25,654 bases of DNA, taken from NCBI GenBank assembly GCA_964370795.1, contig CAYJME010000020.1:1-25654 (forward strand), in the 5' to 3' direction. Of this stretch, positions 17,447-23,857 are shown one piece after another. Made by a program: the position numbers and the translations under genes. The notes beneath the pieces are model-generated. The model did not search any database and was not told where the DNA came from. It saw only the letters and a program-made list of their open reading frames with translations. Position 1 is the first letter of the stretch; every line of letters starts with the position of its first letter. This DNA comes from JAHFOW01 sp964370795. Lineage in GTDB: Bacteria; Planctomycetota; Brocadiia; Brocadiales; Brocadiaceae.

Positions 17447-17510
17447 GAAGGTGAGAATCTGTGAAATTAAGAAAACTCAATTTCCTGGATTCCCAATTTT
17501 ACACCTTCTC
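17445..17510 (+). promoter_or_regulatory. Inverted repeat over the acsV stop and spacer
   Basis: GAGAAGGTG (17445-17453) overlaps the acsV stop codon and pairs perfectly with CACCTTCTC (17502-17510). The 48-base loop contains a smaller stem, GAAATT/AATTTC (17463-17468 and 17479-17484). No T-run follows, so it is not a standard terminator. It could protect the mRNA end, act as an attenuator, or be the remains of a mobile hairpin. Confidence 0.45.
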
Positions 17511-17554
17511 TCTATTAGTGTTTATGAATTTCAATTGTTTAATGGTAATTTCAC

Positions 17555-18346
17555 ATGGCCTTTAACATAGCGGTTGCAGGAAAAGGTGGAACGGGGAAAT
17601 CAACCCTTTCTGCCCTTATAATTCGATATATAACAGAAGAACTTGGCAAGCCGGTTTCTGCTGTAGACGCTGATCCAAATGCCTCTTTAGGCGCTTTGCT
17701 TGGGGTTCACGTGCAAAACACCATTGCCGATATCCGTGAAGAAATCGTGGAAAAGAAGGCTGATTTTGCAGGGATGTCCAAGGAGCGGTATATCGAGTAT
17801 GCGATAGAAGAGTCTATTGTTGAAAAGGAGAAATACGACCTCCTGACAATGGGCAGGCCGGAAGGGCCGAAATGCTATTGTTATGTAAACAACCTCCTTC
17901 GTAAGTATCTGGACAAGGTAGGGACGACATATCCATTCATTGTGACGGATAATGAAGCGGGGATGGAACACATTTCCCGAAGGACTACCAACAATGTAGA
18001 TTTATTATTAATCGTCAGTGAGCCAACGGTGGTTGGTGTTTTGACCATACAGCGGATTTTGAAACTGGCGGATTCGCTTCCGGTGTCTATTAAAAAAAAG
18101 TTATGTATACTTAACCGGGTGCCTAAAAGCGGTATTCACGAAAATCTCCAGCAGAAATTAGAGGAATTGGGAATTGAAATATCATCGATATTCCCGTTCG
18201 ATGAGGAGGTCTATGACACGGCAGCGTGTGGCGCTTCAGTTTTTGAGATTTCACGGGAAAATGATTTTTATATAAAAATTGGCAAGTTTTTGCAAAAGCA
18301 CCTTCCGGTAAGTCTCCTCGAAAAGAGTTCAGGTGTTCAAGTATAA
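17555..18346 (+). CDS. Second CooC/AcsF-type ATPase
   Basis: This 263-residue MinD-like ATPase is paralogous to the product of 8317-9093 but clearly diverged. It has the deviant Walker A G9-K10-G-G-T-G-K15-S16, switch sequence DADPNAS, a CxC pair C107-Y-C109 (GPKCYCYVNN) and FIVTDNEAGMEHISRR. GRPEGPKCYCY is the pattern of the AcsF/CooC2 group linked to nickel loading of ACS. It lies between acsV and acsD, next to the ACS/corrinoid genes, so I infer ACS maturation rather than CODH maturation. The ATG at 17555 has a weak Shine-Dalgarno region. Family membership is secure; the assignment of its client is inference. Confidence 0.85.
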   Translation: MAFNIAVAGKGGTGKSTLSALIIRYITEELGKPVSAVDADPNASLGALLGVHVQNTIADIREEIVEKKADFAGMSKERYIEYAIEESIVEKEKYDLLTMGRPEGPKCYCYVNNLLRKYLDKVGTTYPFIVTDNEAGMEHISRRTTNNVDLLLIVSEPTVVGVLTIQRILKLADSLPVSIKKKLCILNRVPKSGIHENLQQKLEELGIEISSIFPFDEEVYDTAACGASVFEISRENDFYIKIGKFLQKHLPVSLLEKSSGVQV

Positions 18347-18409
18347 GATGCACGTTTAAATTTTTCTCTGTGTACCCTGTGGTTTAAAAATAAAATAGGA
18401 GTAAAGGTA
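18347..18409 (+). other. Spacer with a fragment of a dispersed motif
   Basis: The 63-base spacer holds TCTCTGTGTACCCTGTGGTT (18366-18385), related to the words at 1-24 and 23787-23813. GGAG about 10 bases before ATG 18410 serves acsD. No hairpin is evident. Confidence 0.35.
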
Positions 18410-19369
18410 ATGGAAATACCAAGTGTTGCGGATAAGTGGTCGGGTGGAGTTCATGAAATCACCATCGGCGCCACAAAGGATAAAGGCGGTACCCGACAGA
18501 AGATAATCACCATCGGTGGCTCGAAATCCATTCCTTTTATGGATTTCGAGGGGAATCCTGGCCATAAACCGGTAATAGCAATGGACGTCTATGATGTACC
18601 GCCTGAGGATTGGCCTGAGACCTTAACAAAACCTTATGCTGATGTGCTTGACAACCCTGCTCAATGGGCGAAAAAATGCGTGGAGCAGTATGGGGCTGAT
18701 TTGATTTGTCTCAAACTGGAAGGAATCCATCCTGATAAAGGCAATAAGAGCGCTGAAGATACGGTAAAAACGGTAAAGGCCATACTTGCGGCAGTGGGTG
18801 TGCCTCTGATTATCTGGGGATGCGAGCACGATGAAAAGGACAATGAAGTAATGCCTAAGGTAAGTCAGGCTGCAAGGGGTGAAAATTGTCTTATTGGAGT
18901 AGTAACCCAGGACAACTACAAGACGCTTACCGCGACCTGTCTTGCAGATGGGCACTGTCTTATTACTTTAGCCCCTGTGGATATTAATATTGCAAAGCAA
19001 GTTAATATCCTTGTGTCTGAAATGGACTTCCCGCTTAACCGGATTGTGATGTTTCAGTCAACGGGCGCGCTGGGTTATGGGATGGAGTATACGTATTCAA
19101 TTCAGGAACGTGAAAGAATCGCAGCGCTCACCGGTGACAAAATGATGTCTATGCCGGTGATCTGTGACGTTGGTCATGAGGCATGGAGAACCAAAGAGTC
19201 AAAATCTGATGACAAAGAGATGCCGCAATGGGGGCCACGGGATGAGAGGGGACCGATGTGGGAAGCTATTACGGCTGTTAGCCTTTTACAGTCTGGCGCT
19301 GATATTATTCGTATGAGTCACCCAAAGGCGGTGGCAACCATTAAAAAATGTATTGACCGTTTATACTAA
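18410..19369 (+). CDS. acsD: Corrinoid iron-sulfur protein, small subunit
   Basis: AcsD (319 residues) is the small (delta) subunit. It forms a TIM barrel, pairs with AcsC and shields the corrinoid during methyl transfer. The N terminus (VHEITIGATKDKGGTRQ), the segment IGGSKSIPFMDFEGNPGHKP and the later MFQSTGALGYGMEYTYS are typical of the family, and the length is normal. A GGAG precedes the start at a proper distance. acsE follows after only 20 bases, consistent with a methyl-transfer module encoded together. It is separated from acsC by acsV and the second CooC-type gene. Nothing indicates loss of function. Confidence 0.96.
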   Translation: MEIPSVADKWSGGVHEITIGATKDKGGTRQKIITIGGSKSIPFMDFEGNPGHKPVIAMDVYDVPPEDWPETLTKPYADVLDNPAQWAKKCVEQYGADLICLKLEGIHPDKGNKSAEDTVKTVKAILAAVGVPLIIWGCEHDEKDNEVMPKVSQAARGENCLIGVVTQDNYKTLTATCLADGHCLITLAPVDINIAKQVNILVSEMDFPLNRIVMFQSTGALGYGMEYTYSIQERERIAALTGDKMMSMPVICDVGHEAWRTKESKSDDKEMPQWGPRDERGPMWEAITAVSLLQSGADIIRMSHPKAVATIKKCIDRLY

Positions 19370-19389
19370 AAAGAAAGGATAAACATACT

Positions 19390-20175
19390 ATGTTTTCTAT
19401 AGCCGAACGCATCAACGGTATGTTTAAAGACGTACGAGAAGCTATAAAGAATAAAGACCCAAAAGCTGTTAGAGAACTTGCGATAAAACAAACTGAGGCA
19501 GGCGCATCATTCCTGGATGTAAACGTTGGAACAGCAGCAGCAGACCCTATCGATGCAATGAAGTGGTTGATTGAGGTTATTCAGGATACGGTAAAAACCC
19601 CGATCGCCATTGACAGCCAGAAATTTGATGTGCTAAAAGCTGGTTTGTCGGTGATCAAGAATGAGGTTTTGATAAATTCCACAAAGGCCGACCCTGAGGA
19701 GTTGGACAAATACATGAGTTTGTCCAAGGATTATAATGCATCACTGATATGCCTTACTATGGACAAATGCGGTATCCCTCAGGATGTAGAGCGGCGTATG
19801 GAGTTTGCTATGAAGATTGTTGAAAAGGCCGTAGAACACGATTTTGATCTTTCGAAGATATATATCGATCCTGTGCTTTTTCCGATTAATGTTGATCAGA
19901 AGCAGCCTGCGTATATGTTTGATATCTTTACTCAGATTAAAATGATTTCAGACCCGCCGCCTCACAGAAACGTTGGACTCAGCAATTTTTCTCAGGGCAG
20001 AAAGGAAAAGAGACTTCTGGCCAGGACATTCCTGACGATGGGAATTTCTTATGGGCTGGATGCCGCCGTGATGGATGTGCTTGATAAAGAACTCATGGAC
20101 GCCGCAATCAGTGCAGAAGTTATTATGAACAAGCATGTCTATACCGAAGATTACCTTATCGCATGCAGAAAGTAA
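19390..20175 (+). CDS. acsE: Methyltetrahydrofolate:corrinoid protein methyltransferase
   Basis: AcsE (261 residues) transfers the N5-methyl group of methyltetrahydrofolate to Co(I) of AcsCD. It is a pterin-binding TIM barrel of the dihydropteroate synthase superfamily. Folate-site residues known from Moorella MeTr are all present at the expected positions: D75 (IDSQK), N96 (LINSTKAD), D160 (YIDPVLFP) and N199 (GLSNFSQG). FLDVNVGTA at 41-49 is the usual first pterin-contact strand. AAGGA precedes the ATG. It is the last gene of the operon, and two terminator-like hairpins follow at 20206-20309. It links this operon to the methyl branch, whose genes are not in the window. Confidence 0.97.
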   Translation: MFSIAERINGMFKDVREAIKNKDPKAVRELAIKQTEAGASFLDVNVGTAAADPIDAMKWLIEVIQDTVKTPIAIDSQKFDVLKAGLSVIKNEVLINSTKADPEELDKYMSLSKDYNASLICLTMDKCGIPQDVERRMEFAMKIVEKAVEHDFDLSKIYIDPVLFPINVDQKQPAYMFDIFTQIKMISDPPPHRNVGLSNFSQGRKEKRLLARTFLTMGISYGLDAAVMDVLDKELMDAAISAEVIMNKHVYTEDYLIACRK

Positions 20176-20205
20176 ATTTTTTGAATTTCAAGATGATAAT
20201 GGTGG

Positions 20206-20236
20206 CATGGACAAACGAAGTTTGTCCGTGTTTTAT
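20206..20236 (+). terminator. Hairpin terminator after acsE, possibly a dispersed repeat
   Basis: CATGGACAAAC, loop GAA, then GTTTGTCCGTG gives an 11-bp stem with one G-T pair, followed by TTTTATT. It lies 30 bases after the acsE stop and would end the Wood-Ljungdahl transcript. A looser copy of the same arms occurs at 22123-22173. Confidence 0.65.
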
Positions 20237-20274
20237 TCAACGGTGTAGAACTTTAAAGTAAATCTACTCATTTT

Positions 20275-20308
20275 AAAGGCACGATGAAAAGTCGTGCCTT
20301 TTCTTTTT
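20275..20308 (+). terminator. Second intrinsic terminator, abutting the thioesterase start
   Basis: AAAGGCACGA (20275-20284) pairs perfectly with TCGTGCCTTT (20292-20301) around a 7-base loop and is followed by the T-rich run TCTTTTT. It is the strongest intrinsic terminator in the window. The next base, 20309, is the A of the thioesterase ATG. Confidence 0.8.
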
Positions 20309-20716
20309 ATGAATAAAATACACGAAATCAAGACGCGCGTTCGCTATCAGGAAACCGACCAGATGGGCATTGTTTACTATGCCAATTTCTTTACTTACTT
20401 TGAAATGGGCAGGACAGAATATCTGAGAAATCTTGGTTTACCCTATTCCGAGTTGGAAAAAGAGCACATATATTTTCCTGTAACAGAGACGCGTTGTAAA
20501 TTTCGCGCCCCAGCCCTTTATGATGATATCCTGATAATTCAGACGTCGATTGCTGAATTAAAGCACGCCACGGTGGAATTCAGTCATAAAGTAATTCGTG
20601 AACGTGACCAGAAACTTGTAGCCGAAGGTTTTTCCAAACTAGCCTGTCTCAATGCCAGCCGCAAACCCTCTCCTATGCCGGAAAAACTCAGGAAGCTTTT
20701 GCAAGAAACGACATGA
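20309..20716 (+). CDS. Acyl-CoA thioesterase of the YbgC/4HBT family
   Basis: This 135-residue single hot-dog-fold protein has the 4-hydroxybenzoyl-CoA thioesterase signature: R12-Y-Q-E-T-D17-Q-M-G-I-V-Y-Y-A-N-F followed by FEMGRTEYLRNLG. D17 is the catalytic aspartate of the family. Members hydrolyse short- to long-chain acyl-CoA; YbgC is often tied to the Tol-Pal system, but no tol genes are here. I start at ATG 20309 (an in-frame GTG at 20294 lies within the terminator stem). No Shine-Dalgarno sequence precedes it, and the terminator ends directly before it, so how it is transcribed and translated is unclear. It converges on the deaminase gene with 69 bases between. Confidence 0.9.
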   Translation: MNKIHEIKTRVRYQETDQMGIVYYANFFTYFEMGRTEYLRNLGLPYSELEKEHIYFPVTETRCKFRAPALYDDILIIQTSIAELKHATVEFSHKVIRERDQKLVAEGFSKLACLNASRKPSPMPEKLRKLLQETT

Positions 20717-20785
20717 ATATATGAGAGTGGTTGGGTACCTTTCATTTTATAAACAGCTTCTCACAATTCAACAATTCATACATGG

Positions 20786-21871
20786 TCAACAATGAGAAGT
20801 CCTTTTCATATCATGGGAAATACCTTTATTCTTTACTAAATCCTTTTGTCTGTACTGAAACATAAATTTCTCCAACCGATCCAATAAGCCCTGCTTTTCT
20901 TTATCATTAAGAAACGTGGACTGGAACGAGTTTTTTACCATCTGATAAATCTCATGGTGATCCAGGTTCAGCGCTTCTTGTATGGCCAGGAAATTCTCTG
21001 TTATATAGCCACCGAAATATGCCGGATCGTCAGAATTTACGGTGACACATAGTCCTAAATCAAGCAGATGTTTTACATTATGTTCTGCTAAGTTGTTAAA
21101 GACATGAAGCTTGACATTGGAAAGGGGACAAACGGTTAATGGTATCTGCTCTGCTACCAGCTTTTTTATCAATCGTGCATCTTCGACACAGTGAACTCCA
21201 TGATCAATGCGTGATACCTTGAGTTTTTCCAATGCTTGCCAGATATATTCTGCCGGCCCTTCCTCACCTGCATGGGCTACGGTTAAAAATCCTTCTTCTA
21301 TCGCTTTTTCAAATACAGTGGCGAATTTATCCGGTGGATGGCCTACTTCTGATGAATCAAGACCAACTCCGGTAATCCATTCTTTGAATGGCAATGCCTG
21401 CCGCAGGGTTTTCATGGCAGACTCAATGCTAAGACATCGCTGAAAACACAGGATAAGTTTTGATGAGATGCCCAGTTGTTGCTGTGCATTCTGCAAGGCC
21501 TGATGTATGCCGGTAACTACCCATTCAAAGGGTACACCCCTGTCGGTATGGATCTGTGGGTCAAAAAATATTTCCGTATGGCAGACATTCTGTGCGTGTA
21601 TCCTTTTCAGGTATGCCCAGGTTATATCGTAGAAATCTTGTTTCTGGCACAGTACACGCACGCCTTCATAATAAATGTCCAGGAATGATTGGAGATTCGT
21701 AAATTTATAGGCCTTGCGTACTTCTTCTACGGAACTAAAAGGGAGTGATACGCCGTTACGCCTTGAGATCTCAAACATGAGTTCAGGTTCGAGTGCACCT
21801 TCAATGTGAATATGGAGTTCTGCTTTTGGAATATTACGAATGAATGTTTTCAATGTATGCGTTGTTTTCAT
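20786..21871 (-). CDS. Adenosine/adenine deaminase family, probably adenine deaminase
   Basis: This 361-residue metal-dependent amidohydrolase of the adenosine deaminase family deaminates an adenine compound for purine salvage. Metal and catalytic residues are in place: H20-x-H22 (AELHIHIEG), H200 and E203 (VAHAGEEGP), H224 (RIDHGVHC) and D281-D282 (NSDDPAYFGG). The loop V-G-L-D-S-S-E175-V-G-H-P-P, where true adenosine deaminases have a D-L-A-G-D-E loop, and DDPAYFGGY are features I associate with the adenine deaminase branch. The substrate call is thus an inference. I start at ATG 21871; the frame is open to a TTG at 21958, but the added 29 residues look untypical. No strong Shine-Dalgarno sequence is seen. 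Confidence 0.88.
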   Translation of the reverse strand: MKTTHTLKTFIRNIPKAELHIHIEGALEPELMFEISRRNGVSLPFSSVEEVRKAYKFTNLQSFLDIYYEGVRVLCQKQDFYDITWAYLKRIHAQNVCHTEIFFDPQIHTDRGVPFEWVVTGIHQALQNAQQQLGISSKLILCFQRCLSIESAMKTLRQALPFKEWITGVGLDSSEVGHPPDKFATVFEKAIEEGFLTVAHAGEEGPAEYIWQALEKLKVSRIDHGVHCVEDARLIKKLVAEQIPLTVCPLSNVKLHVFNNLAEHNVKHLLDLGLCVTVNSDDPAYFGGYITENFLAIQEALNLDHHEIYQMVKNSFQSTFLNDKEKQGLLDRLEKFMFQYRQKDLVKNKGISHDMKRTSHC

Positions 21872-21983
21872 GTGGATAATAGTGCAAGATTGCAAATGGT
21901 AAATTTTGAATAAGAAAAAGTAATGTTTGTGTTTTTCCCCGCTTGTCCCTAAGTTCAATTATAGGAATTTCAAACTAAGAATA

Positions 21984-22027
21984 TAGCGCGGGATTTATCC
22001 CGCAAAAGCGACATAAATGTCGCGCTA
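21984..22027. repeat. REP-like inverted doublet of two hairpins, second family
   Basis: TAGCGC (21984-21989) and GCGCTA (22022-22027) are inverted ends. Inside lie two perfect 7-bp hairpins: GCGGGAT-TT-ATCCCGC (21988-22003) and GCGACAT-AA-ATGTCGC (22008-22023). The minus strand shows a GTAG head (complement at 22025-22028). The layout matches 7173-7256, including complementary loops, but the sequence differs. Confidence 0.7.
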
Positions 22028-22225
22028 CAATTGAATAAAAGCCGCCGAAGGCCTGATTTATTTTATGGTAGCCAGTATTATACCATGCCTTCCGTTTTAG
22101 GCAGTTCAATATTGCAGGGCGGCATGGACAGACTATATCCCTGTAAGCCTTGAACAGGGATTGTTTGACCGTGCTTCACTTCCATACTGTTAAAACCCTG
22201 GCGTAGCATGGTCGCAACCAAATTG
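22028..22225. repeat. Spacer with a long imperfect hairpin
   Basis: CATGGACAGAC (22123-22133) and GTTTGACCGTG (22163-22173) form an imperfect stem that encloses a perfect one, ATCCCTGT/ACAGGGAT (22137-22144 and 22154-22161). The arms resemble the hairpin at 20206-20236. No coding region is seen in the 450-base space 21872-22322 between the deaminase and acetyltransferase genes. Confidence 0.4.
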
Positions 22226-22272
22226 ACCACCCCTTGCTCCCCTCCTTCGCAAGGAGGGAATAAAGGGGTGGT
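22226..22272. repeat. Long GC-rich palindromic hairpin
   Basis: ACCACCCCTT (22226-22235) pairs perfectly with AAGGGGTGGT (22263-22272), and within it CCCTCCTT (22240-22247) pairs perfectly with AAGGAGGG (22251-22258) around CGC. The two internal bulges of 4 bases face each other. The regular two-tier design suggests a dispersed palindromic repeat rather than a simple terminator. Confidence 0.6.
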
Positions 22273-22273
22273 A

Positions 22274-22299
22274 AAAAACTTCCCAAAAAAGAAGTTTTT
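22274..22299. terminator. AT-rich hairpin after the acetyltransferase gene
   Basis: AAAAACTTC (22274-22282) pairs with GAAGTTTTT (22291-22299) around an 8-base loop, 24 bases downstream of the acetyltransferase stop (minus strand). The stem is weak and the U-run is part of it, so termination is uncertain. Confidence 0.4.
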
Positions 22300-22322
22300 A
22301 CACAGTAATACTATACAGCAAG

Positions 22323-22751
22323 TTATTGATCCGAATCGTCACGGATCATCACATAGTGGTCAATACCAGCCTCGTTGAATATCTCTCCAACGATCTCAAA
22401 CCCATGTATTTGGTAAAAGCCCGTGAGGTATGCCTGGGCATGTACCTTGAACTTCTTAAAACCAAGCTCTTTTGCAGTTAATATCATAAACTTGGTCAGT
22501 TTGTGGCCCAGATTCTTTTCACGGTACGATTTTCGTATCGCAATGCGTTCCAGTTTTGCATACTCACCCAGTGTACGTATACGGCCTGCTGCAAATGGTT
22601 CTCCATCCTCTTCTCCTAAAACGTGTGTTGCAGCGTAATCATACGTGTCACGTTCTATCTTATATGGAACTCCCTGTTCTTCAATAAACACTATACCGCG
22701 TACGATAAATACCTTGATCAGGTCGTCGATATTTGTTACTACTCTAAACAT
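22323..22751 (-). CDS. GNAT-family N-acetyltransferase
   Basis: This 142-residue protein has the GNAT fold, which moves the acetyl group of acetyl-CoA to an amine. The N-terminal phrase R18-x-x-V-F-I-E-E-Q-G-V-P-Y resembles the ElaA/YjcF group. The acetyl-CoA pyrophosphate loop is seen as R77-E-K-N-L-G82-H-K-L, and the C-terminal motif GFYQIHGFEIVGE is typical. The beta-4 strand is LERIAIR. The substrate cannot be told. An AGG lies upstream of ATG 22751. It is transcribed in the same direction as the deaminase, but 451 bases of repeats lie between them, so a shared transcript is doubtful. Confidence 0.88.
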   Translation of the reverse strand: MFRVVTNIDDLIKVFIVRGIVFIEEQGVPYKIERDTYDYAATHVLGEEDGEPFAAGRIRTLGEYAKLERIAIRKSYREKNLGHKLTKFMILTAKELGFKKFKVHAQAYLTGFYQIHGFEIVGEIFNEAGIDHYVMIRDDSDQ

Positions 22752-22783
22752 TTTGAATGCAACCTGGTATAAATACTCAGTTA

Positions 22784-22814
22784 AAGTTAGAAGTCAGAAA
22801 TTAGAAGTTAGAAG
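22784..22814. repeat. Degenerate TTAGAAG direct repeats
   Basis: Four near-copies of (A/T)TAGAAGT or TCAGAAA follow each other with 7-8 base spacing between the acetyltransferase start and the pirin stop. They may be slippage-prone simple sequence or part of a dispersed repeat. Confidence 0.4.
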
Positions 22815-22822
22815 ATGGGTAG

Positions 22823-22872
22823 GATGGGTTAAGCATATCCTGAGCTTGCCGAATGGACGGAGCGAACCCATC
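22823..22872. repeat. Hairpin with GGGTT/AACCC arms after the pirin gene
   Basis: GATGGGTT (22823-22830) pairs with AACCCATC (22865-22872), seven bases downstream of the pirin stop. The arms and the adjoining TTAAGC/GCGAA words resemble the ends of the element at 24683-24876. It could serve as a terminator for pirin, but no T-run follows. Confidence 0.45.
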
Positions 22873-22879
22873 ATTCCCT

Positions 22880-23602
22880 CTAAATCAGATGCACATCCAC
22901 AAGAAGGAGTTCTGCTTCAGTTTCTGCTCTTACGTTAATATTTGTTTCTTCAACAACCTTTGCGGCACCCGGGGCAGGAACAAGGTGATTATTTACCTGA
23001 ACAGGCCATCCCCCGAGGACAGAGAGATAGACTCCGCGATCATCTCCTATATGATAATCTATTGTCCGGTCGGCCTGAAGAAAAGAGGAATGAACCTGCG
23101 CATTTGAGTTTATGGGGAGGGCACCTTCGTGTTTATTCGAAACAAGGGGAAGAAAACGGTTCGTCCGTTCTGCACGTTCCACCCTCTTCTGTTCCACTGA
23201 AGGCTCAAGACCGCGCACTGAGGGAAAGAACCACATCTGGATAAACCGCATGGGTTCATCCCGCCGATTGTTAATTTCAGAGTGGTACATACCTTTACCA
23301 ACGGTTGTGTGCTGTACCCAGCCCTTTTGTAAGACTCCGCCCTCTCCCCCTCCATCTTCGTCAGCATGGCGGAATTCCCCATCGGCACAATATGTCACCA
23401 CTTCAATCTCCCGATGATAATGCAATGGCCATACAGTGCCCGGGGAAAGGGTATCATCATTAAACACTCGCAGAGTACCGAATTGTAAATACTCAGGGTT
23501 ATGATATTCTTCAAAAGAAAAGTGCCAGCGGCCATGAAATGTGCCACCCTGGATATCACCCTCTGCCCGATAGATATCTTCTGGTCTTCGAACTGTGGTC
23601 AT
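22880..23602 (-). CDS. Pirin-family cupin protein
   Basis: This 240-residue bicupin of the pirin family has the metal ligands of the N-terminal cupin: H61-x-H63 (LHYHREIE), H107 and E109 (GMYHSEI). Pirins bind Fe(II) or a similar metal; some bacterial ones are quercetinases and others bind regulators or redox enzymes, so no reaction can be assigned. EIEVVTYCADGEF replaces the more usual DMEIVTYVLEG, and a glycine-rich EDGGGEGG loop takes the place of the usual short DS(x)G turn. TGAGG before ATG 23602 is a fair Shine-Dalgarno sequence. The gene stands alone between repeat-bearing spacers. Confidence 0.9.
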   Translation of the reverse strand: MTTVRRPEDIYRAEGDIQGGTFHGRWHFSFEEYHNPEYLQFGTLRVFNDDTLSPGTVWPLHYHREIEVVTYCADGEFRHADEDGGGEGGVLQKGWVQHTTVGKGMYHSEINNRRDEPMRFIQMWFFPSVRGLEPSVEQKRVERAERTNRFLPLVSNKHEGALPINSNAQVHSSFLQADRTIDYHIGDDRGVYLSVLGGWPVQVNNHLVPAPGAAKVVEETNINVRAETEAELLLVDVHLI

Positions 23603-23760
23603 GGGTACCTCAACATGTCATTAAAAGGAAGCGTTTTATACCTAAAGTACCACGAAATACTCATATTTACAAGGTGAAAGAGCTATTGAACCGAAGAGTA
23701 CCGTTCCATATAAAAATGAAAATTTGTAGTGATAAAGTTCATCGACTTTTCTTCTGCTAC

Positions 23761-23785
23761 AAAGACTTTAAGATTTAAAGTCTTT
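23761..23785. terminator. 11-bp AT-rich hairpin, possible terminator of the methyltransferase gene
   Basis: AAAGACTTTAA (23761-23771), loop GAT, and TTAAAGTCTTT (23775-23785) form a perfect stem 73 bases after the methyltransferase stop. On the plus strand it runs directly into a CTTCGTG-type dispersed motif (23787-23813), so it may be part of that repeat. Otherwise 23603-23857 shows no gene. Confidence 0.4.
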
Positions 23786-23857
23786 TCTTCGTGCCTTAGT
23801 GACTTTGTGGTTATTTGAGATTCTTGTACATTAAATTACCCATTCACTATGTTCCGA

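Noticed and set aside
23539..23778. Plus-strand frame of 79 codons at the pirin start
   Set aside because: More than its first quarter is antisense to pirin and the rest runs into a hairpin repeat; no ribosome site.
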